A stretch of 40,352 nucleotides of DNA, from the NCBI RefSeq assembly GCF_004803405.1, contig NZ_SSXI01000193.1, positions 1 through 40,352 on the forward strand, read 5' to 3'. Shown piece after piece: positions 16,447-24,670 of the stretch. The translations under genes were made by a program, and so were the position numbers. Position 1 is the first letter of the stretch; every line of letters starts with the position of its first letter. Origin of the DNA: Nocardioides sp. (GTDB lineage Bacteria > Actinomycetota > Actinomycetes > Propionibacteriales > Nocardioidaceae). The notes below the pieces were generated by a model. It was not told the origin of the DNA, ran no database searches, and saw only the letters and a list, made by a program, of their open reading frames with translations.

Positions 16447-17055
16447 CGCCTGCGCGTTCTCGACCTCCACGACCAACGCCTGCGCATCGCCGACCACCCG
16501 GTCCAGGACCGCTCGACGAGGGTCCGGCACGGCGAACCACGGTCCCACCACGCTGACCGACGCCAGTCGGGGGTCGGCCAGGACCTCGGTCACGGCAGCG
16601 CGGTCACCGCCCGCGGCCACCAGGGCCACACCGGACAGGATGCGTGCGGCGTGGTCGGCCGCTGCGGCGTAGGCCTCGCGGGCCTGGTTGCCGCGACGCC
16701 GGGCGAATCGCTGCTGCGACTGGCCACCGGCCTTGGTCCTGCCCTGCACGTGACGCTGACCCACCTTGGAGTCGACGACGGCACCGCCCACCACGCGCGC
16801 GATCGCGAACCCACCCTTGCGAACCAGGAGCGCGCCCCACAGGTCCGGAGCGGTGGCGGCGTCGGCGAGAGCGGTCGGGTCCGGGAGGCCGTCGTACGAC
16901 CTGCTGAAGGGCAGCCGTGCCGCGAACCACGACCCGTCGGGCGCGGTTCCGCGCAGCGCTCCGCCGTCCACGACCAGCATCGCGGTCCCGTGGGAGGCCT
17001 CGAAGTTCGTCAGCCACCGCGACCAGCGGGCGACGGGGACCAGGACGTCGGGCAC
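16438..17055 (-). CDS. acVLRF1 family peptidyl-tRNA hydrolase (Vms1-like release factor)
   Basis: A 205-residue protein of the actinobacterial Vms1-like release factor group, relatives of eukaryotic Vms1/ANKZF1 and eRF1. These cleave nascent chains from peptidyl-tRNA on stalled 50S subunits in ribosome-associated quality control. The catalytic loop is visible as Gly110-Gly111-Gln112 within GRTKAGGQSQQRFARRRGNQ. The flanking positive charges fit rRNA and tRNA contact. The GTG start at 17055 is 7 bp downstream of the ASCH gene stop, so they are probably co-transcribed. It overlaps the GNAT gene by 9 bp at the 3' ends. The symbol is left empty as no standard one exists. Confidence 0.88.
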   Translation of the reverse strand: MPDVLVPVARWSRWLTNFEASHGTAMLVVDGGALRGTAPDGSWFAARLPFSRSYDGLPDPTALADAATAPDLWGALLVRKGGFAIARVVGGAVVDSKVGQRHVQGRTKAGGQSQQRFARRRGNQAREAYAAAADHAARILSGVALVAAGGDRAAVTEVLADPRLASVSVVGPWFAVPDPRRAVLDRVVGDAQALVVEVENAQASQ

Positions 17056-17062
17056 GTCGCCC

Positions 17063-17575
17063 TCAGTCCTCGTAGATGACCTCGAACCGCTCGAGGACGA
17101 TCGGCATGTCGGGGCTGAAGCCGCGGTCGTGCTCGGCGTGCTCGGTGAAGAAGCGCTCGTGCACCTTGCGCCAGTGCTCGAGGCTCAGGTCGCCCTCGCC
17201 CTCGAGCCGGGCGTGCTCGGCGTCCACCTCGTCGAAGCGCACGACCTGCACCTCGGTTGTGACGACCAGGGCTCGTGGCCGTCCGGCGCCGTCGACCAGG
17301 ATGCCGAGCGAGCCGCGTTCGGGCAGCGGCTCCCCCGTGGTCTCGTAGTCCCACAGGGCCGAGGAGGTCGCGGTCTTCGAGCCGGCCAGCACCAGCTCGA
17401 GCAGCGCGTCGGACTGCTCCGGCGTCGCGCCGAACGACCACGCCGGCGGGATGAGCGACTCGAGCGCCGACGGCCCGAAGTAGCCCGGGAGACTCGCGAG
17501 CTTCGCCCGCCGCTTGGCGACCTCCCAGAACGCGCTGACCTGGTCGTCGTACGGCGATTCCTGGTCCGCGCTCAT
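17063..17575 (-). CDS. ASCH domain-containing protein
   Basis: A 170-residue soluble protein with an ASCH (PUA-like, RNA- or nucleotide-binding) domain over most of its length. Family features are FGPSALESLIPPAWSFG, then LVLAGSKTATSSALWDYE (the G-x-K-x-x-T-x-S core), GILVDGAGRPRALVVTTEVQVVRFDEV and a C-terminal FTEHAEHDRGFSPDMPIVLERFEVIY. Some family members hydrolyse modified cytidines, others bind RNA; the role here is unknown. Start chosen at the ATG at 17575, giving MSADQES; the open frame upstream lies antisense to or within the sufT region. It directly precedes acVLRF1, a translation-quality gene. Confidence 0.88.
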   Translation of the reverse strand: MSADQESPYDDQVSAFWEVAKRRAKLASLPGYFGPSALESLIPPAWSFGATPEQSDALLELVLAGSKTATSSALWDYETTGEPLPERGSLGILVDGAGRPRALVVTTEVQVVRFDEVDAEHARLEGEGDLSLEHWRKVHERFFTEHAEHDRGFSPDMPIVLERFEVIYED

Positions 17576-17582
17576 GCGCGGA

Positions 17583-17957
17583 TCATACGTTGAAGCCCAG
17601 GGCACGCAGCTGCTCACGGCCGTCCGGCGTGATCTTGTCCGGGCCCCACGGCGGCATCCAGACCCAGTTGATCGCGACGTCGTTGGCCAGGCCCTCGAGC
17701 GCACTGTTGGTCTGGTCGGTGATCACGTCGGTCAGCGGACACGCCGCCGAGGTCAGCGTCATGTCCAGCACGACGTTGGACTGCTCGTCGACGTGGACGC
17801 CGTAGACGAGGCCGAGGTCGACCACGTTGATCCCCAGCTCGGGGTCGACGACGTCCTTCATCGCCTCCTCGATGTCCTCCACGGTCGCCGTCCCGGTCCC
17901 GGCGCCGCCGACAGCGGCCTCGGGTACCTCGGGCAGGTCGGTGTTGTCAGTTGTCAT
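17583..17957 (-). CDS. sufT: SufT-like metal-sulfur cluster assembly factor (DUF59/MIP18)
   Basis: A 124-residue DUF59 protein. After a flexible acidic N-terminus of about 25 residues, it has DPELGINVVDLGLVYGV, the family core, then MTLTSAACPLTDVITDQ with the conserved Cys, and a C-terminal WVWMPPWGPDKITPDGREQL. Such proteins help mature Fe-S proteins, acting as carriers or late targeting factors. Last gene of the suf operon: its ATG shares a base with the sufU stop codon (TGATG at 17959-17955), so it is translationally coupled. Confidence 0.93.
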   Translation of the reverse strand: MTTDNTDLPEVPEAAVGGAGTGTATVEDIEEAMKDVVDPELGINVVDLGLVYGVHVDEQSNVVLDMTLTSAACPLTDVITDQTNSALEGLANDVAINWVWMPPWGPDKITPDGREQLRALGFNV

Positions 17958-18439
17958 CAGTTGCCTCCGTCTGCTGCTCGGTCATGTGCGCCGATCACCT
18001 GCGCGGTCGCGTCCTTCCAAGCCATCCAGGACAGGAGCGCGCACTTCACGCGGGCCGGGAACTTCGCGACGCCTGCGAAGGCGATCGCGTCCTCGAGCAC
18101 GTCCTCGTCCGGCTCGACGGTGCCCTTGCCCTGCATCAGGGCCAGGAACTCGCCGTGGATGTCCATCGCCTCGTCGACCGTCTTGCCCACGACCAGGTCG
18201 TAGAGGACGGAGGCCGACGCCTGCGAGATGGAGCACCCGACCGCGTCGTACGACACGTCCGTGATCCGCTCGCCGTCGAGCTGCACCCGCAGGGTCACCT
18301 CGTCACCGCAGGTCGGGTTGACGTGGTGCACCTCGGCACCGTGCGGCTCCCGCAGGCCCTTGCCGTGCGGCAGCTTGTAGTGGTCGAGGATGATCTCCTG
18401 GTACAGGGCGTCCAGGGCCGAGGCGTCAGTAGTGCTCAT
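17957..18439 (-). CDS. sufU: Fe-S cluster assembly sulfurtransferase SufU
   Basis: A 160-residue SufU that accepts persulfide sulfur from SufS in the SUF pathway. The zinc ligands are all present: Cys44 and Asp46 in NPTCGDEV, Cys69 in AVGCSISQAS, and Cys133 in VKCALLSW. Zinc exchange with SufS frees the acceptor Cys. The ~20-residue insertion typical of SufU relative to IscU is present before Cys133. The ATG at 18439 gives the standard N-terminus; the longer open frame runs into sufS and is not used. It follows sufS by 10 bp. Confidence 0.95.
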   Translation of the reverse strand: MSTTDASALDALYQEIILDHYKLPHGKGLREPHGAEVHHVNPTCGDEVTLRVQLDGERITDVSYDAVGCSISQASASVLYDLVVGKTVDEAMDIHGEFLALMQGKGTVEPDEDVLEDAIAFAGVAKFPARVKCALLSWMAWKDATAQVIGAHDRAADGGN

Positions 18440-18449
18440 CGCAGTGTCC

Positions 18450-19751
18450 CTAGGCGAGCTTGAAGTACGAACGGGTGTATTCGAGCGCCTCGACCAGGGC
18501 GTCGATCTCGCGCGGCTCGGTGTAGAGATAGGACGACATGCGGGTCGAGCTCTGCACCCCGAACCGTGCGTGCGCGGGCTTGGCGCAGTGGTGGCCGGCG
18601 CGTACGGCGACCCCGCGGCTGTCCAGCACCTGCGAGATGTCGTGCGGGTGGACGCCGTCGAGTTGGAACGCGATCGCCCCACCCCGGGCGGCGGCGTCGA
18701 GCGGGCCCAGGACCGTCAGTCCCTTGACGGTCTGCAGCCCCTCGAGCGCGTAGCCCGTGATGGCCTGCTCGTGCGCGTGGACGGACTCCATGCCGACGTG
18801 GCCGAGGTAGTCGACCGCGGCGCCGAGCCCGATCGCCTCGACGATCGGTGGCGTGCCGGCCTCGAACTTGTGCGGGATGCCTGCGTAGGTCGAGGCCTCC
18901 ATCCGGACGGTCTCGATCATCTCGCCGCCGCCGAGGAAGGGTGGCAGCGCGTCGAGGACCGCACGACGGCCCCAGAGCACGCCGATGCCGGTGGGGCCGA
19001 CGACCTTGTGGCCGGTGAATGCGATCAGGTCCGGCCGCTCGTCCTCGGCCATCGCCTGCAGGTCGATCGGCAGCTGCGGCGCCGCCTGAGCGGCATCGAC
19101 GACCATGATCGCGCCGACGGCGTGCGCCCGGCGTGCGATCTCCGCGATGGGGTTGATGGTGCCGAGCATGTTGGACACCCAGGTCACCGAGACCACCTTG
19201 GTGCGATCGTCGATCAGCTCGTCGATGTTCGACAGGTCGAGCCGGCCGTCGTCGGTCAGCCCGAACCACCGCAGGGTCGCGCCGGTGCGCTGGGTCAGCA
19301 GCTGCCACGGAACGATGTTGGAGTGGTGCTCCATCTCGGTGATGACGACCTGGTCGCCCTCGCGAACCTGCCGCTCCCCTGCCCAGGCGAGCGTGTTCGC
19401 GACCAGGTTGAGCGCCTCGGAGGCGTTCTTGGTGAAGATCACCTCGTCGCGGTCCGGCGCGCCGATGAAGGCGGCGACCCGGTCACGAGCGGCCTCGAAC
19501 GCTTCGGTGGACTCGGCGCCCAGCTGGTGCATCGCCCGCGCGATGTTCGCGTTGTGCCGCTCGAGGTGGTCGACCATCGTGTCGATCACGACCTGCGGCT
19601 TCTGCGAGGTGTTCGCGCTGTCGAGGTAGACCAGCGGCATCCCGCCCGCGAGCGTGCGCTCGAGGATCGGGAAGTCCTTGCGGATCACCTCCAGCTCCGG
19701 GAGGAGACCCGGCAGGGCGGCCGACCGGGTGGTCGAGCCTGTCGCGCCCAT
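18450..19751 (-). CDS. sufS: Cysteine desulfurase SufS
   Basis: A 433-residue type II PLP enzyme that takes sulfur from cysteine. The PLP Lys is Lys249 in FTGHKVVGPTG. The persulfide-carrying Cys389 lies in RAGHHCAKP, the group II signature. VVDAAQAAPQLPIDLQ holds the Asp and Gln that contact PLP. The first residues, MGATGSTTRS, are encoded by a REP-like element (19727-19749) that contains the start codon region, so the N-terminus is probably an accretion; a shorter start is conceivable but no better ribosome site is evident. The start lies 2 bp from the sufC stop. Confidence 0.96.
   Translation of the reverse strand: MGATGSTTRSAALPGLLPELEVIRKDFPILERTLAGGMPLVYLDSANTSQKPQVVIDTMVDHLERHNANIARAMHQLGAESTEAFEAARDRVAAFIGAPDRDEVIFTKNASEALNLVANTLAWAGERQVREGDQVVITEMEHHSNIVPWQLLTQRTGATLRWFGLTDDGRLDLSNIDELIDDRTKVVSVTWVSNMLGTINPIAEIARRAHAVGAIMVVDAAQAAPQLPIDLQAMAEDERPDLIAFTGHKVVGPTGIGVLWGRRAVLDALPPFLGGGEMIETVRMEASTYAGIPHKFEAGTPPIVEAIGLGAAVDYLGHVGMESVHAHEQAITGYALEGLQTVKGLTVLGPLDAAARGGAIAFQLDGVHPHDISQVLDSRGVAVRAGHHCAKPAHARFGVQSSTRMSSYLYTEPREIDALVEALEYTRSYFKLA
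19727..19749. repeat. REP-like short element at the sufS 5' end
   Basis: The plus strand reads GGGTGGTCGAGCCTGTCGCG followed by CCC. It closely resembles the GGTxGTCGAGCCTG-CGxG segment at 23457-23480 and a class of short palindromic repeats that I recall as abundant in Nocardioides and other actinobacteria. It covers the codons for residues 1-9 of SufS. Confidence 0.5.
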
Positions 19752-19753
19752 GA

Positions 19754-20515
19754 TCAGACCGCCGCGGCCTTCAGGAAGCGGTCGTAGCCGTTGGCCTCGA
19801 GCTCGTCGGCGAGCTCGGGCCCGCCGGACTCGGCGACCTTGCCGGCGACGAACACGTGGACATGGTCGGGCTTGATGTAGCGCAGGATCCGCGTGTAGTG
19901 CGTGATCAGCAGGACGCCCTTGCCCTCGCGCTCGCGGAACCTGTTGACGCCGTCGGCAACGACCTTCAGCGCGTCGATGTCGAGGCCGGAGTCGGTCTCG
20001 TCGAGGACTGCGACCTTGGGGTCGAGCAGGTCGAGCTGGGCGATCTCGTGGCGCTTCTTCTCGCCGCCCGAGAAGCCCTCGTTGACCGACCGCTGCGAGA
20101 ACGTGGGGTCGAGGTTCATCCGCTCGAGGACGCCGTTGACGTCCTTGACCCAGGTGCGCAGCTTGGGCGCCTCGCCGTCGATCGCGGTCTTCGCGGTGCG
20201 CAGGAAGTTCGCGACCGAGACACCGGGCACCTCCACCGGGTACTGCATCGCCAGGAACAGGCCGGCACGTGCCCGCTCGTCGACCGACATCTGCAGCACG
20301 TCCTCGCCGTCGAGGGTCACCGTGCCACCGGTGATCTGGTAGCGGGGGTGGCCGGCGATCGAGTAGGCCAGCGTCGACTTGCCGGAGCCGTTGGGACCCA
20401 TGATCGCGTGGGTCTCTCCGTCGTCGATCGTCAGCGTGACGCCCTTGAGGATCTCGATCGGGCCGTCGTCGGTCTGGACCTGCACCTTGAGGTCCTTGAT
20501 CTCGAGCTTGCTCAT
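19754..20515 (-). CDS. sufC: Fe-S cluster assembly ATPase SufC
   Basis: A 253-residue ABC-type ATPase that works with SufB and SufD in the scaffold complex; it is not a transporter. Walker A is GPNGSGKST (residues about 41-49), the signature FSGGEKKRHEIAQL, and Walker B KVAVLDETDSGLDIDAL with the SufC-typical ETDSGLD. The switch region ITHYTRILRYIKPD is also diagnostic. The open frame extends upstream, but the ATG at 20515 gives MSKLEIKDL and overlaps the Rieske gene stop in an ATGA arrangement. Confidence 0.97.
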   Translation of the reverse strand: MSKLEIKDLKVQVQTDDGPIEILKGVTLTIDDGETHAIMGPNGSGKSTLAYSIAGHPRYQITGGTVTLDGEDVLQMSVDERARAGLFLAMQYPVEVPGVSVANFLRTAKTAIDGEAPKLRTWVKDVNGVLERMNLDPTFSQRSVNEGFSGGEKKRHEIAQLDLLDPKVAVLDETDSGLDIDALKVVADGVNRFREREGKGVLLITHYTRILRYIKPDHVHVFVAGKVAESGGPELADELEANGYDRFLKAAAV

Positions 20516-20847
20516 GCGGGGGTCACTCCGTTCAGGGTGGTCGAGACATCGACGTACACGTCGTCGCCTCGGAGTTCGACAGGGAAGGTGGCGACGGGCT
20601 CGGTCGCCGGGAAACTGGTGGGCTTGCCGGTGCGGAGGTCGAACCTCGAGCCGTGGAGCCAGCACTCGACGGTGCAGTCCTCGACCTCGCCCTCGCTCAG
20701 TGCCACCGCGGCGTGCGTGCAGAGGTCCTGCAGCGCGAACACCTCGGAGCCGTGCCGGGCCAGCGCGACGTCGTACCGGTCGATGGTGACGGCGAGCGCC
20801 TCGTCCTCGGGGATCTCGCTCAGCGCGCAGGCACGTTCGAAGCTCAT
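20512..20847 (-). CDS. Rieske-type [2Fe-2S] ferredoxin inside the suf operon
   Basis: A 111-residue single-domain Rieske protein of the non-heme-iron oxygenase ferredoxin type. The cluster ligands are Cys43-X-His45 in DLCTHAA and Cys62-X2-His65 in ECWLHGSRF. It sits between sufD and sufC with ATGA overlaps at both ends, so it is made with the Suf scaffold. This position is common in actinobacteria and suggests an electron carrier for cluster assembly or a client whose supply is tied to it; the exact role is unproven. The last ten residues overlap a weak match to the REP-like element. Confidence 0.92.
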   Translation of the reverse strand: MSFERACALSEIPEDEALAVTIDRYDVALARHGSEVFALQDLCTHAAVALSEGEVEDCTVECWLHGSRFDLRTGKPTSFPATEPVATFPVELRGDDVYVDVSTTLNGVTPA

Positions 20848-22016
20848 GCCAGCTCCTTGAGGACGTGGCGCTGGAGCTCCTCCTCGACCTGGCTGCTCAG
20901 CTTCGCGGCCAGCTCCGGGACCGTGACCCGGCGGATCAGGTCGTCGAAGAAGCCGCGGACCACGAGCTTGCGCGCCTCGGCCTCCTCGATGCCGCGCGAG
21001 CGCAGGTAGAACAGCTGCTCGTCGTCGAAGCGACCGACGGCCGACGCGTGGCCCGCGCCCGCGATCTCGCCGGTCTCGATCTCGAGGTTCGGCACCGAGT
21101 CGGCCTGGCAGCCGTCGGTGAGGACGAGGTTGCGGTTCTCCTCGTAGGTCTCGATGCCTTCGGCGACCTTGCGGATGAGCACGTTGCCGATCCAGACGGT
21201 GTGCGCCTTCTCGCCCTGCAGCGCGCCCTTGTAGACGACGTTGGAGACGGTCTTGGGAGCGGTGTGGTCGACGAACAGACGGTGCTCGAAGTGCTGCCCC
21301 GCGTCGGCGAAGTAGAGACCGAACAGCTCCGCGGTGCCACCGGGGCCGGCGTAGTCGACATTGGTGCTCGTGCGCACCAGGTCACCACCCAGCGTGAACT
21401 CGAACTGCCGCAGCGTCGCATCGCGACCCACGCGGGCGTTGATCTGCTCCGCGTGCACGGCGTCGTCCGCCCAGTCGTTCACGTGCACCAGGTCGAGCTG
21501 GGCGCCGTCCCCGACGAGCACGGTGGTGAAGGCGTCGTAGGTCGTCGAGCCGGAGTGCTCGATGACGACGGTCGCGCGGGCCTGGGTGCCGATCCGAACG
21601 ACCAGCCGGCCCCAGACGATCTCGTCGAGCGAGGTGCCGTGCAGGTGCACCCGGATTGGCTCCGTCACGTCCGCCTCGGCCGGGATGTCCAGCAGCAGCG
21701 CGCCGCCGGCATTCTTGGCGGCGAGGGCACCGAGTCGGTCGAACGGCGCGGTGCCGCCGAGCGCGGACGCCTCGTCGAGCGAGATCGCCGTCAGGGTGAC
21801 GCTCGCAGGCAGCTCGAGCTTCTGCTCCAGGTGCCCATCGGACGGCGCGTCCTGGAGCAGCCCGCGAAGTCGCTTGAGCGGCGTGAACCGCCAGATCTCC
21901 TCGCGGCCGGTCGGCAGCGGGTGCGCCTGGAGGTCGTACGTCGGCTCGGGGTGGAGGTGGGACTCGACGTGCTCCATCTCCACCGCAGCCGCGGTGGTGT
22001 CTACAGCGGTCGACAT
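20844..22016 (-). CDS. sufD: Fe-S cluster scaffold protein SufD
   Basis: A 390-residue SufD of the SufBC2D scaffold complex. The central right-handed beta-helix holds FGLYFADAGQHFEHRLFVDH, the conserved SNVVYKGAL, and VPNLEIETGEIAGAGHASAV with the conserved His near residue 333. The C-terminus RSRGIEEAEARKLVVRGFF is shared with SufB. The open frame extends far upstream into sufB in another frame; the ATG at 22016 gives [14 protein letters not shown] and shares its A with the sufB stop (TGATG). The 3' end overlaps the Rieske gene by 4 bp. Confidence 0.96.
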   Translation of the reverse strand: MSTAVDTTAAAVEMEHVESHLHPEPTYDLQAHPLPTGREEIWRFTPLKRLRGLLQDAPSDGHLEQKLELPASVTLTAISLDEASALGGTAPFDRLGALAAKNAGGALLLDIPAEADVTEPIRVHLHGTSLDEIVWGRLVVRIGTQARATVVIEHSGSTTYDAFTTVLVGDGAQLDLVHVNDWADDAVHAEQINARVGRDATLRQFEFTLGGDLVRTSTNVDYAGPGGTAELFGLYFADAGQHFEHRLFVDHTAPKTVSNVVYKGALQGEKAHTVWIGNVLIRKVAEGIETYEENRNLVLTDGCQADSVPNLEIETGEIAGAGHASAVGRFDDEQLFYLRSRGIEEAEARKLVVRGFFDDLIRRVTVPELAAKLSSQVEEELQRHVLKELA

Positions 22017-23434
22017 CAGCCGACGGCTCCTTCCATCTGCAGCTCGATGAGCCGGTTCAGCTCGAGGGCGTACTCCATGGGCAGCTCCTTGGCGATCGGC
22101 TCCACGAAGCCGCGGACGATCATCGCCATGGCCTCGTCCTGCTCCATGCCGCGCGACATCAGGTAGAAGAGCTGGTCGTCGGACACCTTCGAGACGCTCG
22201 CCTCGTGGCCCATGGACACGTCGTCCTCGCGGATGTCGACGTACGGGTAGGTGTCCGAGCGGCTGATCTGGTCGACCAGCAGCGCGTCGCACAGCACGTT
22301 CGACTTCGAGCCGTGCGCACCCTCGTTGATCTGGATCAGGCCTCGGTACGACGTCCGGCCGCCGCCGCGGGCGACGGACTTGCTGAGGATCGAGCTGGAG
22401 GTGTTCGGGGCGGCGTGCACCATCTTGGCGCCCGCGTCCTGGTGCTGGCCCTCGCCGGCGAAGGCGATCGACAGCGTCTCGCCCTTGGCGTGCTCGCCCA
22501 TCAGGTAGACCGCGGGGTACTTCATGGTGACCTTCGAGCCGATGTTGCCGTCGACCCACTCCATGGTCGCGCCCGCCTCGCAGACCGCCCGCTTGGTGAC
22601 CAGGTTGTAGACGTTGTTCGACCAGTTCTGGATGGTCGTGTAGCGGCAGCGGCCGCCCTTCTTGACGATGATCTCCACGACTGCGGAGTGCAGCGAGTCG
22701 GAGGAGTAGATCGGCGCCGTGCAGCCCTCGACGTAGTGAACGTAGGCGTCCTCGTCGACGATGATCAGCGTGCGCTCGAACTGACCCATGTTCTCGGTGT
22801 TGATCCGGAAGTAGGCCTGCAGCGGGATGTCCACGTGGACGCCCTTGGGCACGTAGATGAACGAGCCGCCCGACCACACCGCGGTGTTGAGCGCGGCGAA
22901 CTTGTTGTCGCCGACCGGGATGACCGTGCCGAAGTACTCCTTGAACAGCTCAGGCTGCTCCCGGAGCGCGGTGTCGGTGTCGAGGAAGAGCACGCCCTGC
23001 GCCTCGAGGTCCTCGCGGATCGAGTGGTAGACGACCTCGGACTCGTACTGCGCGGCGACGCCGGAGACGAGGCGCTGCTTCTCCGCCTCGGGGATGCCGA
23101 GCTTGTCGTAGGTGTTCTTGATGTCCTCGGGCAGGTCGTCCCAGGTCGCGGCCTGCTTCTCGCTGGACCGGACGAAGTACTTGATGTTGTCGAAGTCGAT
23201 CGCCGACAGGTCCGAGCCCCAGGTGGGCATGGGCTTGCGGTCGAAGAGCTTCAGGCCCTTCAGCCGCAGGTCGAGCATCCACTGCGGCTCGCTCTTCTTC
23301 GCGGAGATGTCGCGCACGACTTCCTCGCTGAGACCGCGCTTCGCGTCGGCGCCGACGTCGTTCTTGTCGGACCAGCCGAACTCGTAGCGACCGATCCCCT
23401 TGAGCTCGGGGTTCAGCTCTTCGATGGAGGTCAT
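22016..23434 (-). CDS. sufB: Fe-S cluster scaffold protein SufB
   Basis: A 472-residue SufB, the subunit on which the nascent cluster forms. Hallmarks are [60 protein letters not shown] and [17 protein letters not shown], which contains the conserved Cys near residue 401, a candidate cluster or sulfur ligand. The C-terminus [18 protein letters not shown] is typical. The ATG at 23434 overlaps the sufR stop (ATGA). No intein is present, unlike in some mycobacterial SufB proteins. Confidence 0.97.
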   Translation of the reverse strand: MTSIEELNPELKGIGRYEFGWSDKNDVGADAKRGLSEEVVRDISAKKSEPQWMLDLRLKGLKLFDRKPMPTWGSDLSAIDFDNIKYFVRSSEKQAATWDDLPEDIKNTYDKLGIPEAEKQRLVSGVAAQYESEVVYHSIREDLEAQGVLFLDTDTALREQPELFKEYFGTVIPVGDNKFAALNTAVWSGGSFIYVPKGVHVDIPLQAYFRINTENMGQFERTLIIVDEDAYVHYVEGCTAPIYSSDSLHSAVVEIIVKKGGRCRYTTIQNWSNNVYNLVTKRAVCEAGATMEWVDGNIGSKVTMKYPAVYLMGEHAKGETLSIAFAGEGQHQDAGAKMVHAAPNTSSSILSKSVARGGGRTSYRGLIQINEGAHGSKSNVLCDALLVDQISRSDTYPYVDIREDDVSMGHEASVSKVSDDQLFYLMSRGMEQDEAMAMIVRGFVEPIAKELPMEYALELNRLIELQMEGAVG

Positions 23435-24138
23435 GAGGTGACCTGCTCCTTCTCTCGGTTGGTCGAGCCTGGCGAGACCCGGTTGATCTGGTGGACACCG
23501 GGGATGCACGTGGTGCAGACCCCGTCGCCGTGGGCGATGGTGGCGAGCCGCTGCACGTGGGTGCCGAGAACGCGGCTGATCGCCTCGGTCTCGGCCTCGC
23601 ACAGCTGCGGGAACTCGTGCGCCACGTGGGAGACGGGGCAGTGCTGCTGACACAGCTCCTCACCCACGGGGATCTCGTGGACAGCCGCGGCGTAGCCCTC
23701 GTCGGAGAACACCATGGCCAGCACCTCGGCCGGCGAGGCGTCGGGGAAGGCCGCCTGGACCTCGGGGAAGCGCCGCTCGATGAAGGCGGCACGGCGGTCG
23801 GCGAACGCACGCACGGCGTCCTCGCCACCGGTCTCACGCAGGAAGCGGAGCGCCTCGGCGGCCAGGTCGTCGTACTGCTGGTCGAAGCCGTCGCGCCCGT
23901 GCTCGGTGAGTGCGAAAAGCTTGGCGGGTCGTCCGCGGCCGCGCACCCCCACCGACCGAGGGTCGCGGGCCTCGACGGCACCTTCGGCGACCAGCTGGTC
24001 GAGGTGGCGCCGTACGGCGGCTGGGGTCAGGTCGAGCCGCTCCGCGAGGGCGGCTGCGGTGGAGGGGCCGTTGACGAGGATCGAGTGGGCAACCCGTCGG
24101 CGGGTCGGCTGGTCGGCGTCCAGACCGGTCTCCGTCAC
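23431..24138 (-). CDS. sufR: Fe-S sensing transcriptional regulator SufR (suf operon repressor)
   Basis: A 235-residue ArsR/DeoR-like regulator. The N-terminal winged helix-turn-helix (residues about 10-75) has [20 protein letters not shown] and the wing [16 protein letters not shown]. The C-terminal part has five Cys at 163, 167, 180, 208 and 211 (C-X3-C-X12-C...C-X2-C), the likely [4Fe-4S] ligands. With cluster bound the family represses suf. I chose the GTG at 24138 because GGGAGG (24151-24146) lies 7 nt before it; the GTG at 24144 would leave only 1 nt. The C-terminal [11 protein letters not shown] is encoded by a REP-like element. First gene of the operon. Confidence 0.93.
   Translation of the reverse strand: MTETGLDADQPTRRRVAHSILVNGPSTAAALAERLDLTPAAVRRHLDQLVAEGAVEARDPRSVGVRGRGRPAKLFALTEHGRDGFDQQYDDLAAEALRFLRETGGEDAVRAFADRRAAFIERRFPEVQAAFPDASPAEVLAMVFSDEGYAAAVHEIPVGEELCQQHCPVSHVAHEFPQLCEAETEAISRVLGTHVQRLATIAHGDGVCTTCIPGVHQINRVSPGSTNREKEQVTS
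23457..23480. repeat. REP-like short element in the sufR 3' end
   Basis: The segment contains GGTCGAGCCTGGCGAGACC (23461-23479), which folds as GGTC/GACC and GCC/GGC arms separated by tandem G-A mismatches. It shares GGTxGGTCGAGCCTG with 19727-19749. It encodes the last residues of SufR, beyond the conserved HQINR. Confidence 0.5.
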
Positions 24139-24174
24139 GCCCACACCTCCCGCTCAGCTCGCGTCCCACGGCCG

Positions 24175-24213
24175 CGCCTAGTGCGCGCCCGACGAATATG
24201 ACAACACCAGTGT
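24175..24213 (-). promoter_or_regulatory. suf operon promoter with candidate SufR operator
   Basis: On the minus strand, TTGTCA (24204-24199) and TAGGCG (24180-24175) are separated by 18 bp, a good primary sigma promoter. A leader of roughly 25-30 nt carries GGGAGG before the sufR GTG. Overlapping the -35 box is ACACTGGTGTTGTCA (24213-24199). From memory, the mycobacterial SufR site is ACACT-N5-TGTGA, and this matches 9 of its 10 defined positions. Binding here would block RNA polymerase, which fits autorepression. Confidence 0.7.
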
Positions 24214-24250
24214 GCCGATATTGATTCCGGCACTTCAAGCAAGGGGAGCC

Positions 24251-24670
24251 TTAGTGACCTGCGGCCCGGGGTCGGGTGTGGCGCAGCCAGGCGAGCCCGG
24301 CGAAGGGCAGCACGAGCGGGAGGAAGGCGTAGCCCTGCCCGAAATGCGACCAGACCGTGCGGTCCGGGAACAGGTCGGTCGCGAGGTAGCTGAGCGTGCC
24401 GACGGAGAGCACGCCGACGAGCTCGATCAGGACGGCGACCCCGGCCAGCCGCCAGCCGGTCCGGCCGCCGAGCAGCAGGCAGGTGGTGGCGAGGAGGTAG
24501 ATGACGGCCGCGAGCAGGGACAGCGAGTACGCGAGCGGCGCCCGGTCGGCGTGCATCCCCAGCTGCACGGCGGACCGGCCGGTCGCGGCCACGGCGAACA
24601 CGCCGTACCCGAAGACCAGCGCCCTTCCCCAGCCCGTCGACAGCTCCTGGGAGGGCCCCGGCCTAGGCAC
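24251..24670 (-). CDS. Small integral membrane protein, unknown function
   Basis: A 139-residue protein with four likely transmembrane helices (about 18-36, 47-68, 72-95 and 108-128) and a short basic C-terminus. No family motif is recognised. It begins with GTG 8 bp inside the end of the upstream membrane-protein gene, so the two are translationally coupled. They are transcribed away from the ABC transporter/ctaA operon and share its intergenic region. I recall paired small membrane proteins near the heme A synthase locus in other actinobacteria, but no function. Confidence 0.72.
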   Translation of the reverse strand: MPRPGPSQELSTGWGRALVFGYGVFAVAATGRSAVQLGMHADRAPLAYSLSLLAAVIYLLATTCLLLGGRTGWRLAGVAVLIELVGVLSVGTLSYLATDLFPDRTVWSHFGQGYAFLPLVLPFAGLAWLRHTRPRAAGH

